From NCBI GenBank assembly GCA_903850425.1, contig CAINLR010000066.1:49056-113055 (forward strand): a stretch of DNA of 64,000 bases, written 5' to 3'. Positions 54,383 through 63,564 of this stretch are shown piece by piece (position 1 is the stretch's first letter; each line of letters starts with the position of its first letter). Below the pieces are notes generated by a model that saw only the letters and a list, made by a program, of their open reading frames with translations, was not told the origin of the DNA and made no database searches. The stretch comes from an uncultured Verrucomicrobia subdivision 3 bacterium (lineage in GTDB: Bacteria; Verrucomicrobiota; Verrucomicrobiia; Limisphaerales; UBA11358). Position numbers and translations under genes: made by a program.

Positions 54383-55279
54383 ATGAGTGAAGCAACGGAC
54401 AAACTGGAGAAATTGCGGACGCTGCTGACCAGCTACGGCTCCTGCCTTGTGGCCTATTCCGGCGGCGTGGACTCGGTGTTTCTCGCGCGCGTAGCGCATG
54501 AGGTGCTGGGCGACCGCGCGCTGGCAGCCATTGCGGATTCGCCGAGTTTGCCGCGCCGCGAACTGGCGGAGGCCCTCGACATCGCGGCCAAATTTTCCTT
54601 TCCCGTTCGCGTCCTCCAGACGCAGGAATTTGCCAACGAGAATTACACGGCCAATCCGGCAAACCGCTGCTACTTCTGCAAACACGAGCTGTTCGAGGAA
54701 TTGACGCCGCTGGCTCGTGCGGAAAATTTCGCGGTGATTGCCTACGGCGAAAACGCCAGCGACATCGGCGATTATCGCCCCGGCGCACAGGCGGCGGCGG
54801 AATTCCAAGTGCGGGCACCGCTGAAAGAAGCCGGTTTGACGAAAGCAGAAATTCGCGAACTGTCCGCGCAACTCGGCCTGCCAACGGCGGACAAGCCGCA
54901 GATGGCCTGCCTGAGTTCCCGCGTGCCCTATGGCGAAACGGTGACACCTGCCAAGCTGCGCATGATCGAATTGGGAGAATATGCGCTGCGCGATCTCGGT
55001 TTCCACGACGTGCGCGTGCGCCATCACGAGTTAAAAGCGACGAGTGATAAGTGGCAGGTGACAGGCGAAACCGCTCCAACCACACGGCCTCCGTCACTCG
55101 TCACGCACCTGGCGCGCATTGAGGTTGGCCCGGCGGAAATGCAGAAATTTCTCACGGACGGCGTGGCGGACAAGATTGCCGCCGCGTTGAAACAAATTGG
55201 TTACGCCCACATCACGCTGGATTTGCAGGGCTACCGTCGCGGCAGCACGAACGAGCTCTTGAGCAAACCAGCATCGTAG
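54383..55279 (+). CDS. larE: ATP-dependent sulfur transferase LarE
   Basis: 298 residues. The PP-loop ATP-pyrophosphatase motif is AYSGGVDSVFLARVA (about 25-40). NRCYFCK (about 96-102) and MACLSSRVPYGE (about 180) give three cysteines in a CxxC...C pattern. LarE converts the pincer carboxylates to thiocarboxylates. Single-Cys forms sacrifice that Cys; three-Cys forms such as the Thermotoga one carry a [4Fe-4S] cluster, and the pattern here fits the latter. Residues about 219-241 (ATSDKWQVTGETAPTTRPPS...) are encoded by a palindromic repeat. The gene lies 81 bp after larC across element B. Confidence 0.94.
   Translation: MSEATDKLEKLRTLLTSYGSCLVAYSGGVDSVFLARVAHEVLGDRALAAIADSPSLPRRELAEALDIAAKFSFPVRVLQTQEFANENYTANPANRCYFCKHELFEELTPLARAENFAVIAYGENASDIGDYRPGAQAAAEFQVRAPLKEAGLTKAEIRELSAQLGLPTADKPQMACLSSRVPYGETVTPAKLRMIELGEYALRDLGFHDVRVRHHELKATSDKWQVTGETAPTTRPPSLVTHLARIEVGPAEMQKFLTDGVADKIAAALKQIGYAHITLDLQGYRRGSTNELLSKPAS
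55039..55102 (+). repeat. 64-bp palindromic repeat inserted in frame in larE
   Basis: GACGAGTGA (55039-55047) is inverted at 55094-55102 (TCACTCGTC), with CAGGTGAC and partial complements inside. The insertion lies between conserved HHELK and LARIEVGPAEM segments. It adds about 21 residues without breaking the frame. Confidence 0.65.
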
Positions 55280-55423
55280 TCCCGGCCGCCAGCCGAAAAA
55301 CTTTTGACTGCGGACGGGACCGGTTAAGCCCGCACGTTGAACCACCACGGAACGAAGCTCCAAGAGGGTTAGCCGGAAACCTGGCTAAGGACGATTCAGG
55401 ACTCGCACGCGCCTCAGCCGGAT

Positions 55424-55464
55424 TAAAAAAAGAGCGCGGCTGGTCGGGGCCGACACAGCCGCGC
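55424..55464 (-). terminator. Terminator of the Gfo/Idh/MocA gene
   Basis: GCGCGGCTG (55434-55442) pairs exactly with CAGCCGCGC (55456-55464), with an inner GTCGG/CCGAC pair. On the minus strand the stem is followed by TCTTTTTTT. It lies about 20 bp past the gene's stop. Confidence 0.88.
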
Positions 55465-55484
55465 CGGGGTTTTCAGACAGGCGC

Positions 55485-56849
55485 TCAGACTGTCCACGGA
55501 CTGCGATAGTCGCGGGTCAACCATTTCGGATCACCGCTGCCCTTGGCGAAGCTGAGTCGCTCCGGGTTCCACTCGATGGTCTGGCGATGCGCATAGGCCA
55601 GATTCATGAGGTGACAGCAGATCGCGGTGTGCCCGCCAATTTGAGCGTTGGTGATGGGTTGCTGGCGCGACGCGACGCAATTCATGAAATCACTGATGTG
55701 GTTGCGGCTGACATAGAGTTTCACCTTGGCATCCTTCAGGAACTCCTTCTGCGCTGTCTGCACTTCACGGTCCAGGCTGGTCACTTCGTCGGCTTTGCCC
55801 TGATAAGAAGCGATCGTCTTGCCGTCACGCTCGAAAACGAACTTGCCGCGATTGACGCGCACCCGGCCTTCCGTGCCGACAAAATCCACGCCAAAGCCGC
55901 TGACATGCGTCACGGTGATGCCGCTGGCATAAACCAGTTTTGCTCCGCGCTTGTCGTTCGCTGCCGGCGGCGGCAACACTTGCACTGGCCCGCTCGCATC
56001 CATGCCCAAGCCCCACTGCGCAATGTCGAGATGATGCGCGCCCCAGTCACACACCATGCCGCCGCCAAACTCAGAGTAATTGCGCCAGTTCGGAAAATGA
56101 TTATGCATGCCGCGCGGACTCAGCACCGAATTGTAAGGCCGCATCGGCGCAGGTCCAACCCAGCGATCCCAATCCAAGCCTGGTTCCATCGCCTCTTCCG
56201 GCAGATCGCACGGCACGGGTGGCGGGCCGAAATCGCATTCCACCGACTTCACGGCGCCGATGACGCCGTTGCGCACCAGCTCACACGCCACGCGAAACTC
56301 GCTGCTCGAACGCTGCATCGAGCCAGTCTGCAAGACGCGCTGGTTGTCCGTGACGGCTTTCATCACCTCGATGGCTTCATGGATATTATGGGTCAACGGC
56401 TTCTCGCAATAAACGTCCTTGCCCGCACGCAGGGCCGCCAGCGTGATGAGGGCGTGCCAGTGATCCGGCGTGGCGATGCACACGGCGTCAATGTCCTTGC
56501 GCGCGATCAGTTCGCGAAAATCATTGTAAGCCGCGCAGCCGGCCGACGGCGAGGTGGTGCCCGCCGGCCCGGATTTCTTGGCGTAGTGTTCATCCACGGT
56601 CTTTTTTGCATTCTCCCGCCGCGTGGTGTCCACGTCGCAAACCGCCACCACCTCGGTGGCTTGTCCGAGAAAGCCTTGGAGCAATCCGCGTGATTGGATG
56701 CCCATGCCGATGAAGCCCATCGTCAAGCGGGCGTTGGGTTTGGTGTCCGCCGCCCAGACCTGCGAGGGCAGCAAGGTGGGGAGGGCCACCGCGCCCACGC
56801 CACCGAGGACGGAATACTTGAGAAAACTGCGCCGTGTTTGTTTTTTCAT
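55485..56849 (-). CDS. Gfo/Idh/MocA family oxidoreductase, Tat-exported
   Basis: 454 residues. The N-terminus MKKQTRRSFLKYSVLGGVGA is a twin-arginine signal, so the protein should be exported folded with its NAD(P). The Rossmann part begins TMGFIGMGIQSRGLLQGFLG. The dinucleotide motif DAVCIATPDHWHALITLAAL and CEKPLTHNIHEAIEV (with the family EKP) follow. C-terminal features include MVCDWGAHHLDIAQWGLGMD. It probably oxidises or epimerises sugars. Exported members are abundant in Verrucomicrobia and Planctomycetes. Clear terminator downstream. Confidence 0.92.
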   Translation of the reverse strand: MKKQTRRSFLKYSVLGGVGAVALPTLLPSQVWAADTKPNARLTMGFIGMGIQSRGLLQGFLGQATEVVAVCDVDTTRRENAKKTVDEHYAKKSGPAGTTSPSAGCAAYNDFRELIARKDIDAVCIATPDHWHALITLAALRAGKDVYCEKPLTHNIHEAIEVMKAVTDNQRVLQTGSMQRSSSEFRVACELVRNGVIGAVKSVECDFGPPPVPCDLPEEAMEPGLDWDRWVGPAPMRPYNSVLSPRGMHNHFPNWRNYSEFGGGMVCDWGAHHLDIAQWGLGMDASGPVQVLPPPAANDKRGAKLVYASGITVTHVSGFGVDFVGTEGRVRVNRGKFVFERDGKTIASYQGKADEVTSLDREVQTAQKEFLKDAKVKLYVSRNHISDFMNCVASRQQPITNAQIGGHTAICCHLMNLAYAHRQTIEWNPERLSFAKGSGDPKWLTRDYRSPWTV

Positions 56850-57210
56850 AATCGAATTTATTTGGATATTATTGATTTAGCACACTTCAACCCGCACCCA
56901 CCGCGCGCACATTCACTGCCGATTTTTGCGGGTGAGTTAATGGATGGTGCCAAGGTGGACAAAATCAGGACGGCTCACAAGTCCCGTATTTGTGGCGAGG
57001 TGGATTTGGGTGCGGCTGAAGCCGGTTCTTGGTGGCCTTCTCCCCCAGCGGGAGAGAGCGGCCATCGGCCAGATGCGGGGATTTTGTTATTATTTTTCTT
57101 GACAATAAGGACAAGCGGATCTTAAGTAACGTTCAATATGTCAAAATGACCGCGCAAGCGAGTCGGTTGCCGTAACCCATAGAGGCCCAATTCAGCAATC
57201 TCGTTCGCCC
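56850..57210. other. Divergent intergenic region
   Basis: About 360 bp between the oxidoreductase and the DUF11 protein. Besides the promoter-like site at 57099-57128 it holds an imperfect C/G-rich stretch (TTCTCCCCCAGCGGGAGAGA) but no supported gene. Confidence 0.5.
57099..57128 (+). promoter_or_regulatory. Candidate sigma-70 type promoter for the DUF11/protease gene
   Basis: TTGACA at 57099-57104 is a full -35 consensus. At 17-18 bp spacing follows TTAAGT/TAAGTA (57122-57128), a weak -10. It lies about 83 bp before the ATG at 57211. No competing match was seen nearby. Confidence 0.4.
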
Positions 57211-60200
57211 ATGAAAATGAACCGGATTTTTCCAACCGTGGTTGCGAGTCTGTTTCTGCTCGCAGCTGACTTCGCGCACGCCACGCTCACCACCAACACC
57301 GACCTGGCCATCGGCAAAACCGCCAGCACCAACGTGGCGAAGGTGGGGGATGTGCTTTCGTTCCAATTGGCGGTGACCAATTTGGGCCCCGCCGTCGCCA
57401 CCGCCGCCGTCGTCGCCGACGTGTTGCCTGCCGGCCTGCAGTATCTGTCCGCCACCGGCCCCGGAACATATAACCCCACGACCGGGCAATGGAATTTTGT
57501 GCCAGGCAGTCCAGGCGCCGTTTCCATTCTTCAGATCACGGTTCTAGCGACCAACGCCGGCATCTGGACCAATTCCGCCGTCATCACCGTCGCCGTGCCC
57601 GCCGACAGCATTCTCACCAACAACTCATCCTCGGCCAGCGTCACGGTGAATTCGATCACCAATACCAATCCGCCCATTCTGCTGACCTGCCCGACGAACC
57701 TTACCGTGATGGCGACCGGTGCGGGCGCAACGGTGTTCTATACGGTGACGGCCACCGGCGGTTGCAGTCCGCCACCGTTCATCTCCGCCAACCCGCCGAG
57801 TGGTAGCACCTTTCCGATTGGGACAACCACGGTGAACTGCACCGCCAGCGATACTTGCACCAACAGCGCCTATTGCAGCTTCACGGTAACCGTCTATCCG
57901 CCCCTCAGTCTTACTTGCCCGACGAATATCACGGTGCCGGCGACCGCCACGAATGGCGCATTTGTATTCTTCTCGGCCACGGTCACGGGCGGCTGCACGC
58001 CGCCGCCGGTGATTGTCTCGGCCAGCAAGGCGAGCGGGAGCCTCTTCCCGATCGGCACCACGACGGTGTTTGTCTATGCCGTTGATAATTGCGGTAACAG
58101 CAACAATTGCAGCTTCACCGTGACGGTCACCCCGCCCATCAGTATCGCTTGCCCGTCGAACATGACGGTGACGGCAACCAGTTCGGGCGGCGCGATCGTT
58201 TTTTATACGGTGACGGCCAGCGGTGGTTGTAGTCCGCCACCGTTTGTGAGTTCCTTTCCGCCAAGCGGCAGCACGTTTCCGATTGGCACAACGACGGTGA
58301 ACAGCAGTGCCAGCGATACTTGTGGCAACAGTGCCAGTTGCAGCTTCACGGTTACGGTCACTACAAATCTGCAAGCCGATTTGCAAGTCACCAAGTCCGG
58401 TCCCGCTAACCCGGTGGTTGTGGGCCAGAACATCACCTATACCATTTCCGTCTATAACGCTGGGCCGAATACTTCTTCCAATGTGATCGTCCGGGACGCC
58501 ATCCCGGCTGGAACGGTTTATGTCAGTTCCAATCCGTCCGGCACCTATTATCCCAATTTCCTGCGCGTGGATATTTCCATTGGCGACCTGGCGGCCTTCG
58601 CTTCCTATAATGTCACTGTTATCGTGGCGGTGACTAATGCGGAACAAATAATCAATGCGGCCAACGCCTACGGTTCCACCCCGGATCCGAACACCACCAA
58701 CAATGTCGGTTGGGCCACTAATACGGCGGTCAATCCGGCGGCCGACCTATCCACGACTAAGTCCGGCACGCCTGCCAGCGTCCTGGTTGGGCAAAACATC
58801 ACCTATACCATTGTTGTCTCGAACGCCGGACCGAACACTGCCTCCAACATCATTTCGCGCGATGCTATCCCCACCGGCACCACCTTCGTGAGCGCGATGC
58901 CGCCGGACTATACCTACTATCCGAACTTCCTCCGCGTGGATACGGCGCCGTTTACGCTGGCCGCAGGGAGTGTCTTTACTTGGACGGTCACAGTGCAGGC
59001 CACCAATGCGGAACCGATTATCAATGCGGCCAACGCCTATGGCTCCACGCCGGACCCGAACACCACCAACAATGTCGGCTGGGCCACCAATACGGCGGTC
59101 AATCCGGCGGCCGATTTGCAGGTAACCAAGACGGTGAGCACTAACTCGGTAAAAATTTATCAGGGATTTAATTTTTACATCGCCGTCACAAATGTCGGTT
59201 CCGTGGCCGTCACGAACTTCGTCGGCAATGATCTGTTGCCCGCCGGACTCAGCTATGTTTATTGGCTGGGCTACGGGGCGACTAATCAGAACTACAACCC
59301 GACCAATGGCATTTGGAACATCGCCAGTATCCTGCCGGGCCAGGGTTATCTCCTGAATATCGGCGCGATTGGCATTGCGGCCGGCAGCTTTACCAACACG
59401 GCCACGCTGACCAGTTCATCGCCGGCCGACACCAATGCCGCGAACAACACAGCCTCGGCGGTGATCACGATTCTGCCGCTGCAAGCCGACCTCGCCGTCA
59501 CCAAAACCGTGTCCACCAATGCGCTACCCGTCAACAGTAGTTCGTCCTTCAATTTCATCCTGACCGTCACCAACCTCGGGCCGGACACAGTCACCAATCT
59601 CACGCTCACGGATCTGTTGCCCGCCGGACTGCCTTATGCCGGTTCCGTCAACAATGCCGGTAGTTCCTATACTGCTTCCAATGGACTCTGGGCTTTCAGT
59701 GTTCCGCTGGCGGCGGGCCAGGGAGCGGTCATGTCTATCCAGACTTACGAACCGATCCCCGGCGCGTTTACCAACACGGTGAAGGTAAACGTTCCGTCCA
59801 CAGTGAATGATCCGAACACGAATAACAATTCCGCCCGTAGCATCGTCAATGTTCTGCCGGTATATCGCGTCTCGGGCTATGTGGCCAACTGCTCTTCCAA
59901 TGGGGTTCCGCTGGCGAATGTCACGGTGAAACTCACCGGCGCAGCCAGCCAAACTACTACCACGATATTTAACGGCGGTTACAGTTTCAACGCCGTCTCC
60001 AACGGAGTTTACACCCTCACTCCATCGCAGCCCGGCAACGTCTTCGTGCCGGCCAGTGCCCCCATTACGGTCAACAGCAGCAACGTCATCGGGCCTACTT
60101 TCGTCGGCGGCAGCGGACTTATTTATGGACTCGTTTCCTACTTTGGCCAACCCATCACCAATCATCTGGTCACGCTGGCTGGCGGTGGTTTGCCGAAGCC

Positions 60201-62814
60201 GCGGCAGGCGCTCACCGACGTCAACGGCTATTACCTTTTCACCAATACACCGGCGGGCAACTACACCGTGGCTGCCGTCGTCACGAACGGTTATGTTTTC
60301 ACGCCGACGAATCCGGCGGTCGTGCTCAACGCCACGAACTGCGCCGCCGTGACTAATTTCGCCGCCGCCGCGCGGGTCGTTCATCTGGTCGCGTTGGAAG
60401 TGGTGCAGGTCATTCAAGACTGGAGCAATAGTGTTCCGCTCATTCAGGCGAAAAAGACGTTTGTGCGGGCGCATCTCCAGTTGCCCACCAACGGCCCGTC
60501 CGTATTAGTCCAGGGCGCGCGGCTGTTTGGGACAGGCACCGGCGGGGCATTGCCCGGCTCACCGCTGAGTCCCTACGCGCCCGGGCGCAGTCCCGATATT
60601 CTGGTAGCCACCACAAACGCCTCAGTGCTCCGCGGCGGGTTTAACAATAGTTTGAATTTTCAACTACCCCCGAGCTGGACGGCGGGAACCATTACGCTGC
60701 AACTGGTCTGCACGAACCAACTAACCGTGGTTCCCACCAACACCGTTTCGGCGAATAGTTCCGTGCAAGTGAGTTTCGTTCCTACTTCGGTTCCGCCGCT
60801 AAAGTTTTTCGCTTTCAACTGGACCAATGCCGGCTCGGGCGTATTCCAGAAGGTGGATCTGGGAATCTATGACACCGTGCCCCAGCGCGTGGTGTCCGTG
60901 TATCCGGTGCCGGACATCACCGCCAACCTGGCGGCCTTGGTGCCGCCCGCTATTCTGGATGTCCCGGGCGTGATTCCGCTGACCATTCCGGCGAGTCTGC
61001 GGACCATACCCAATTGGGCTTTGCTGAATGCCAATGCGAAGCTGCTCCAGATACAGGCTTTTGATTGGCTGATGAGCCTGCGGTTCGGCTATACCAATTG
61101 GATCTATTGCGGCGTGCTGGCCGGTCCCACCACCGGCACACTCGGCTGGGCGGGCGCATTCGTCACCAGCAGCAACACCATCGCCACCAAAGCGCCAAAC
61201 ATTTCGGCGAGCTTCCTGCTCACGACGCTTTACGGTCCGCTCAGTGCGCGCGAGACCATCCCGCACGAAATCGGCCACAACCTCGGCTTCCCGCACGATG
61301 TCAATTTCAAGGTGTTCGGCTTCGTGACCAACGCGGGCGTGGCCAACACGAATCTCGCGGGCGGCTCTTGTAATGTTGGCTTGTCAACCGATCTGCAATA
61401 CCCGCTGTTCCAACCCATCCCGCCGCCGAATGGCGTGCTCAAACCGACGTTAGGCCCCATGACCATCGGAGCCAATGCCTTGATTTATGGACTGGACACA
61501 TTCACGCTGCTGAACGCCACCAACATCAATCCCGTGGCGGATCCCAACAATTGTTTCGACCTGATGAGTTACTGCCGCAGTAACAGTCCGCTGGAACGAT
61601 GGAGTTCCACCTATACCTACAACGGCTTCCGCAACCGCATCAACACAGTGTTCGCGGCCCCGCCCCCGGCGCTCGCGCCCGGTCCGCCGCGCCAGTGGTT
61701 TTTCATCCGCGGCTTTGTGGACAAGGACACGGACGTGGGCGGATTTGAGCCGTTCTGGACGGTCACTTCGACCGTCGCCACGCCGCCGCCCGGACCGCCG
61801 ACGGGAGATTATCTGGCCATGTATTTTGACGGGAACGGGAATCTTCTGGACGCCATTCCCTTTGCGCCCCAGCCTTTTGAAATTGATGAATCGGACGCGG
61901 TCGAAAGCTTGTTCTCCATTCCGCTGCTCGCCGATCCGGCGATCAAACATGTGCAAATTGTGGATAGTCAAAACAATCACCTCGTGGCCGATATCGTCGC
62001 GTCCACCAATCTGCCGACGGTCACTTCGGTCACGCTGTCGGCCACCAACGGCAGTGCGTTCACGGGTGCGGGACCATTGGTGATTCACTGGCTCGGTCTC
62101 GACGCCGATCCCAACGCCCAACTGACTTATGCCATTCAATACAGCGCCGATGGCGGCCTGACTTGGGACGCGCTGGACCTTGACTGGAGCGGACCGAGCT
62201 TTCAAGTGGACAGCCTATATCTTCAGGCCACCACGCAAGGGATGGTTCGCATCATTGCCAGCGATGGCTTCAACACGTCAGATCCCGCTTATAGCAGCCT
62301 GTTCACCATCCCGTATCATCCGCCCAAAGTGGGCATCAATGCCCCGATGAACGGCTCAACCTTGATTGCTGACGGACAAGTTTTCTTCGACGCCTCGGCC
62401 AACGATCCGCAAGACGGGCCGCTCGATGGCGGCAACGTGCAATGGGTTTCCAGTCGCGATGGAGTTTTGGGCGCTGGTTCCGTTTTGTATTTTGCAACCG
62501 ATCTATTAAGCGAAGGCACTCACTTGATCACTGTCACCGCCACTGACAGTCACGGCTTGAGTAGCAGTGCCCAAGTGATGATCTATGTCTTGCGCCAGTT
62601 GCCGCCCACCCTGGCCATCCAACTTGAAGGCAGTCAAATCCGGTTGAGCTGGCCGTCGAGCGTCACCAACTATGTGTTGGAAAGCACCACCAGCCTGGCC
62701 CCCGCAACGTGGTCCACAGTGACCAATGCCCCCGTCGCCGCCGACATCACGCAAACAGTCAATCTGGACCTGTCCGACCTCAACCGGTTCTTCCGACTGC
62801 GACGGCCTGATTGA
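57211..62814 (+). CDS. Giant exported protein: DUF11 and HYR repeats, metalloprotease domain, Ig-like C-terminus
   Basis: 1867 residues with a signal peptide (FPTVVASLFLLAADFAHA). In order: one DUF11 repeat (about 30-145), three HYR-like repeats (about 150-395; CPSNMTVTATSSG, GGCSPPPF, FPIGTTTV), about four DUF11 repeats (395-880), SdrD/CnaB-like domains (about 885-1055; VPLANVTVKLTGA, GLVSYFGQPITNHLVTLAGG), then a peptidase region with HEIGHNLGFPHD (first His about residue 1352), the HExxHxxGxxHD zinc signature of metzincins, followed by DLMSYC in the place of a Met-turn. An Ig-like domain (about 1700-1800) and a RLSWPSSVTNYVLEST tail close it. It is a large surface or secreted metalloprotease or adhesin. 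Confidence 0.88.
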   Translation: MKMNRIFPTVVASLFLLAADFAHATLTTNTDLAIGKTASTNVAKVGDVLSFQLAVTNLGPAVATAAVVADVLPAGLQYLSATGPGTYNPTTGQWNFVPGSPGAVSILQITVLATNAGIWTNSAVITVAVPADSILTNNSSSASVTVNSITNTNPPILLTCPTNLTVMATGAGATVFYTVTATGGCSPPPFISANPPSGSTFPIGTTTVNCTASDTCTNSAYCSFTVTVYPPLSLTCPTNITVPATATNGAFVFFSATVTGGCTPPPVIVSASKASGSLFPIGTTTVFVYAVDNCGNSNNCSFTVTVTPPISIACPSNMTVTATSSGGAIVFYTVTASGGCSPPPFVSSFPPSGSTFPIGTTTVNSSASDTCGNSASCSFTVTVTTNLQADLQVTKSGPANPVVVGQNITYTISVYNAGPNTSSNVIVRDAIPAGTVYVSSNPSGTYYPNFLRVDISIGDLAAFASYNVTVIVAVTNAEQIINAANAYGSTPDPNTTNNVGWATNTAVNPAADLSTTKSGTPASVLVGQNITYTIVVSNAGPNTASNIISRDAIPTGTTFVSAMPPDYTYYPNFLRVDTAPFTLAAGSVFTWTVTVQATNAEPIINAANAYGSTPDPNTTNNVGWATNTAVNPAADLQVTKTVSTNSVKIYQGFNFYIAVTNVGSVAVTNFVGNDLLPAGLSYVYWLGYGATNQNYNPTNGIWNIASILPGQGYLLNIGAIGIAAGSFTNTATLTSSSPADTNAANNTASAVITILPLQADLAVTKTVSTNALPVNSSSSFNFILTVTNLGPDTVTNLTLTDLLPAGLPYAGSVNNAGSSYTASNGLWAFSVPLAAGQGAVMSIQTYEPIPGAFTNTVKVNVPSTVNDPNTNNNSARSIVNVLPVYRVSGYVANCSSNGVPLANVTVKLTGAASQTTTTIFNGGYSFNAVSNGVYTLTPSQPGNVFVPASAPITVNSSNVIGPTFVGGSGLIYGLVSYFGQPITNHLVTLAGGGLPKPRQALTDVNGYYLFTNTPAGNYTVAAVVTNGYVFTPTNPAVVLNATNCAAVTNFAAAARVVHLVALEVVQVIQDWSNSVPLIQAKKTFVRAHLQLPTNGPSVLVQGARLFGTGTGGALPGSPLSPYAPGRSPDILVATTNASVLRGGFNNSLNFQLPPSWTAGTITLQLVCTNQLTVVPTNTVSANSSVQVSFVPTSVPPLKFFAFNWTNAGSGVFQKVDLGIYDTVPQRVVSVYPVPDITANLAALVPPAILDVPGVIPLTIPASLRTIPNWALLNANAKLLQIQAFDWLMSLRFGYTNWIYCGVLAGPTTGTLGWAGAFVTSSNTIATKAPNISASFLLTTLYGPLSARETIPHEIGHNLGFPHDVNFKVFGFVTNAGVANTNLAGGSCNVGLSTDLQYPLFQPIPPPNGVLKPTLGPMTIGANALIYGLDTFTLLNATNINPVADPNNCFDLMSYCRSNSPLERWSSTYTYNGFRNRINTVFAAPPPALAPGPPRQWFFIRGFVDKDTDVGGFEPFWTVTSTVATPPPGPPTGDYLAMYFDGNGNLLDAIPFAPQPFEIDESDAVESLFSIPLLADPAIKHVQIVDSQNNHLVADIVASTNLPTVTSVTLSATNGSAFTGAGPLVIHWLGLDADPNAQLTYAIQYSADGGLTWDALDLDWSGPSFQVDSLYLQATTQGMVRIIASDGFNTSDPAYSSLFTIPYHPPKVGINAPMNGSTLIADGQVFFDASANDPQDGPLDGGNVQWVSSRDGVLGAGSVLYFATDLLSEGTHLITVTATDSHGLSSSAQVMIYVLRQLPPTLAIQLEGSQIRLSWPSSVTNYVLESTTSLAPATWSTVTNAPVAADITQTVNLDLSDLNRFFRLRRPD

Positions 62815-63151
62815 GCCGCGCAAATTTCCGATCCGCTCGTCATGGAATGGTTGAGGCTTGGCGGTGGCAATGGCGCGCATGTTCGCCAAATCACAATCAA
62901 ACAATGCGTGGAGACATTTCCACGCTGGCTATTGCCTGCACCAATTGAAGCGGGTCCGGAGGCGGCGAACGCTGAGGTGTTCTTGCGTATAATCGGCGGA
63001 CATTTATTAAAAGAATTCATCGGTCCGCCATTCTTCACGATAGCTCCAACTCTCGAACTACTAGCCAGCCAACTGTGCAACTGGGGCAGACACATAAACG
63101 GCGGTCAACCAGGGCGGCGAGTTCATGGAGGGACGTGGCGGCTCTCGAAAC
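62815..63151. other. Intergenic region, no supported gene
   Basis: About 340 bp between the convergent DUF11-protease and H1-like genes. A plus-strand open frame of about 109 codons (62842-63171) has no recognised domain or ribosome-binding site and runs into the terminator, so it was not called. Confidence 0.5.
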
Positions 63152-63180
63152 AAAAAAACTGGAGTCGGTAAAGACTCCAG
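63152..63180 (-). terminator. Terminator of the H1-like gene
   Basis: CTGGAGTC (63159-63166) pairs exactly with GACTCCAG (63173-63180) around a 6-nt loop. On the minus strand seven T residues follow. It lies 25 bp past the stop of the 63205-63564 gene. Confidence 0.9.
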
Positions 63181-63204
63181 CTTGCTTAAGGGTTGGTAGC
63201 CGGA

Positions 63205-63564
63205 CTATTTCTTAGCGGCTTTTCGCGCGGCCCATGCGGCTTTCATCGCGATGGACAGTTTGGCTTTGGCCGCAGCATCCATGCCCGATTTCTTTTTGGC
63301 AGGTTTGGCTGCCTTGACAGATTTAACCGCCGACTTCGCCGCATTGATCTTGGCCCATCGCGCCTTCATGGCGGCGGCAACGCTCGCGCGTCCGGCGGCG
63401 CTCATGCCACCTTTCTTCTTCGGAGCTTTGGCGGATTTAGTCTGGGTTTCTTTGGCAGTAGCACCGAGCAACTGACTCAACTCTTTTTGCAGGCCTTCAA
63501 TTTTTTCTTTGAGGTCGGCCGCTTGGTTTAGTTGTCGGACGGATAGGTTGATGATAGAACTCAT
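63205..63564 (-). CDS. Lysine/alanine-rich histone-H1-like protein
   Basis: 119 residues. The N-terminus (about 10-35) is a short coiled coil (LNQAADLKEKIEGLQKELSQ). The rest is Lys/Ala-rich with two copies of a module KKKGGMSAAGRASVAAAMKA RWAK (about 49-72) and KKKSGMDAAAKAKLSIAMKA (about 91-110). The SAAxRAxVAAAxKARWA helix resembles the short NUMOD3-like DNA-binding motif found in many bacterial basic proteins. It probably binds DNA and helps compact the chromosome. A coiled-coil dimer with two basic DNA-binding modules is the inferred form. A perfect terminator follows. Confidence 0.75.
   Translation of the reverse strand: MSSIINLSVRQLNQAADLKEKIEGLQKELSQLLGATAKETQTKSAKAPKKKGGMSAAGRASVAAAMKARWAKINAAKSAVKSVKAAKPAKKKSGMDAAAKAKLSIAMKAAWAARKAAKK

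Noticed and set aside
55280..55423. GC-rich stretch after larE as a possible structured RNA
   Set aside because: Only short stems are seen and no known riboswitch consensus was recognised.
62842..63171. 109-codon plus-strand frame after the DUF11 protease gene
   Set aside because: Runs through the terminator of the convergent H1-like gene, with no domain or start signal.
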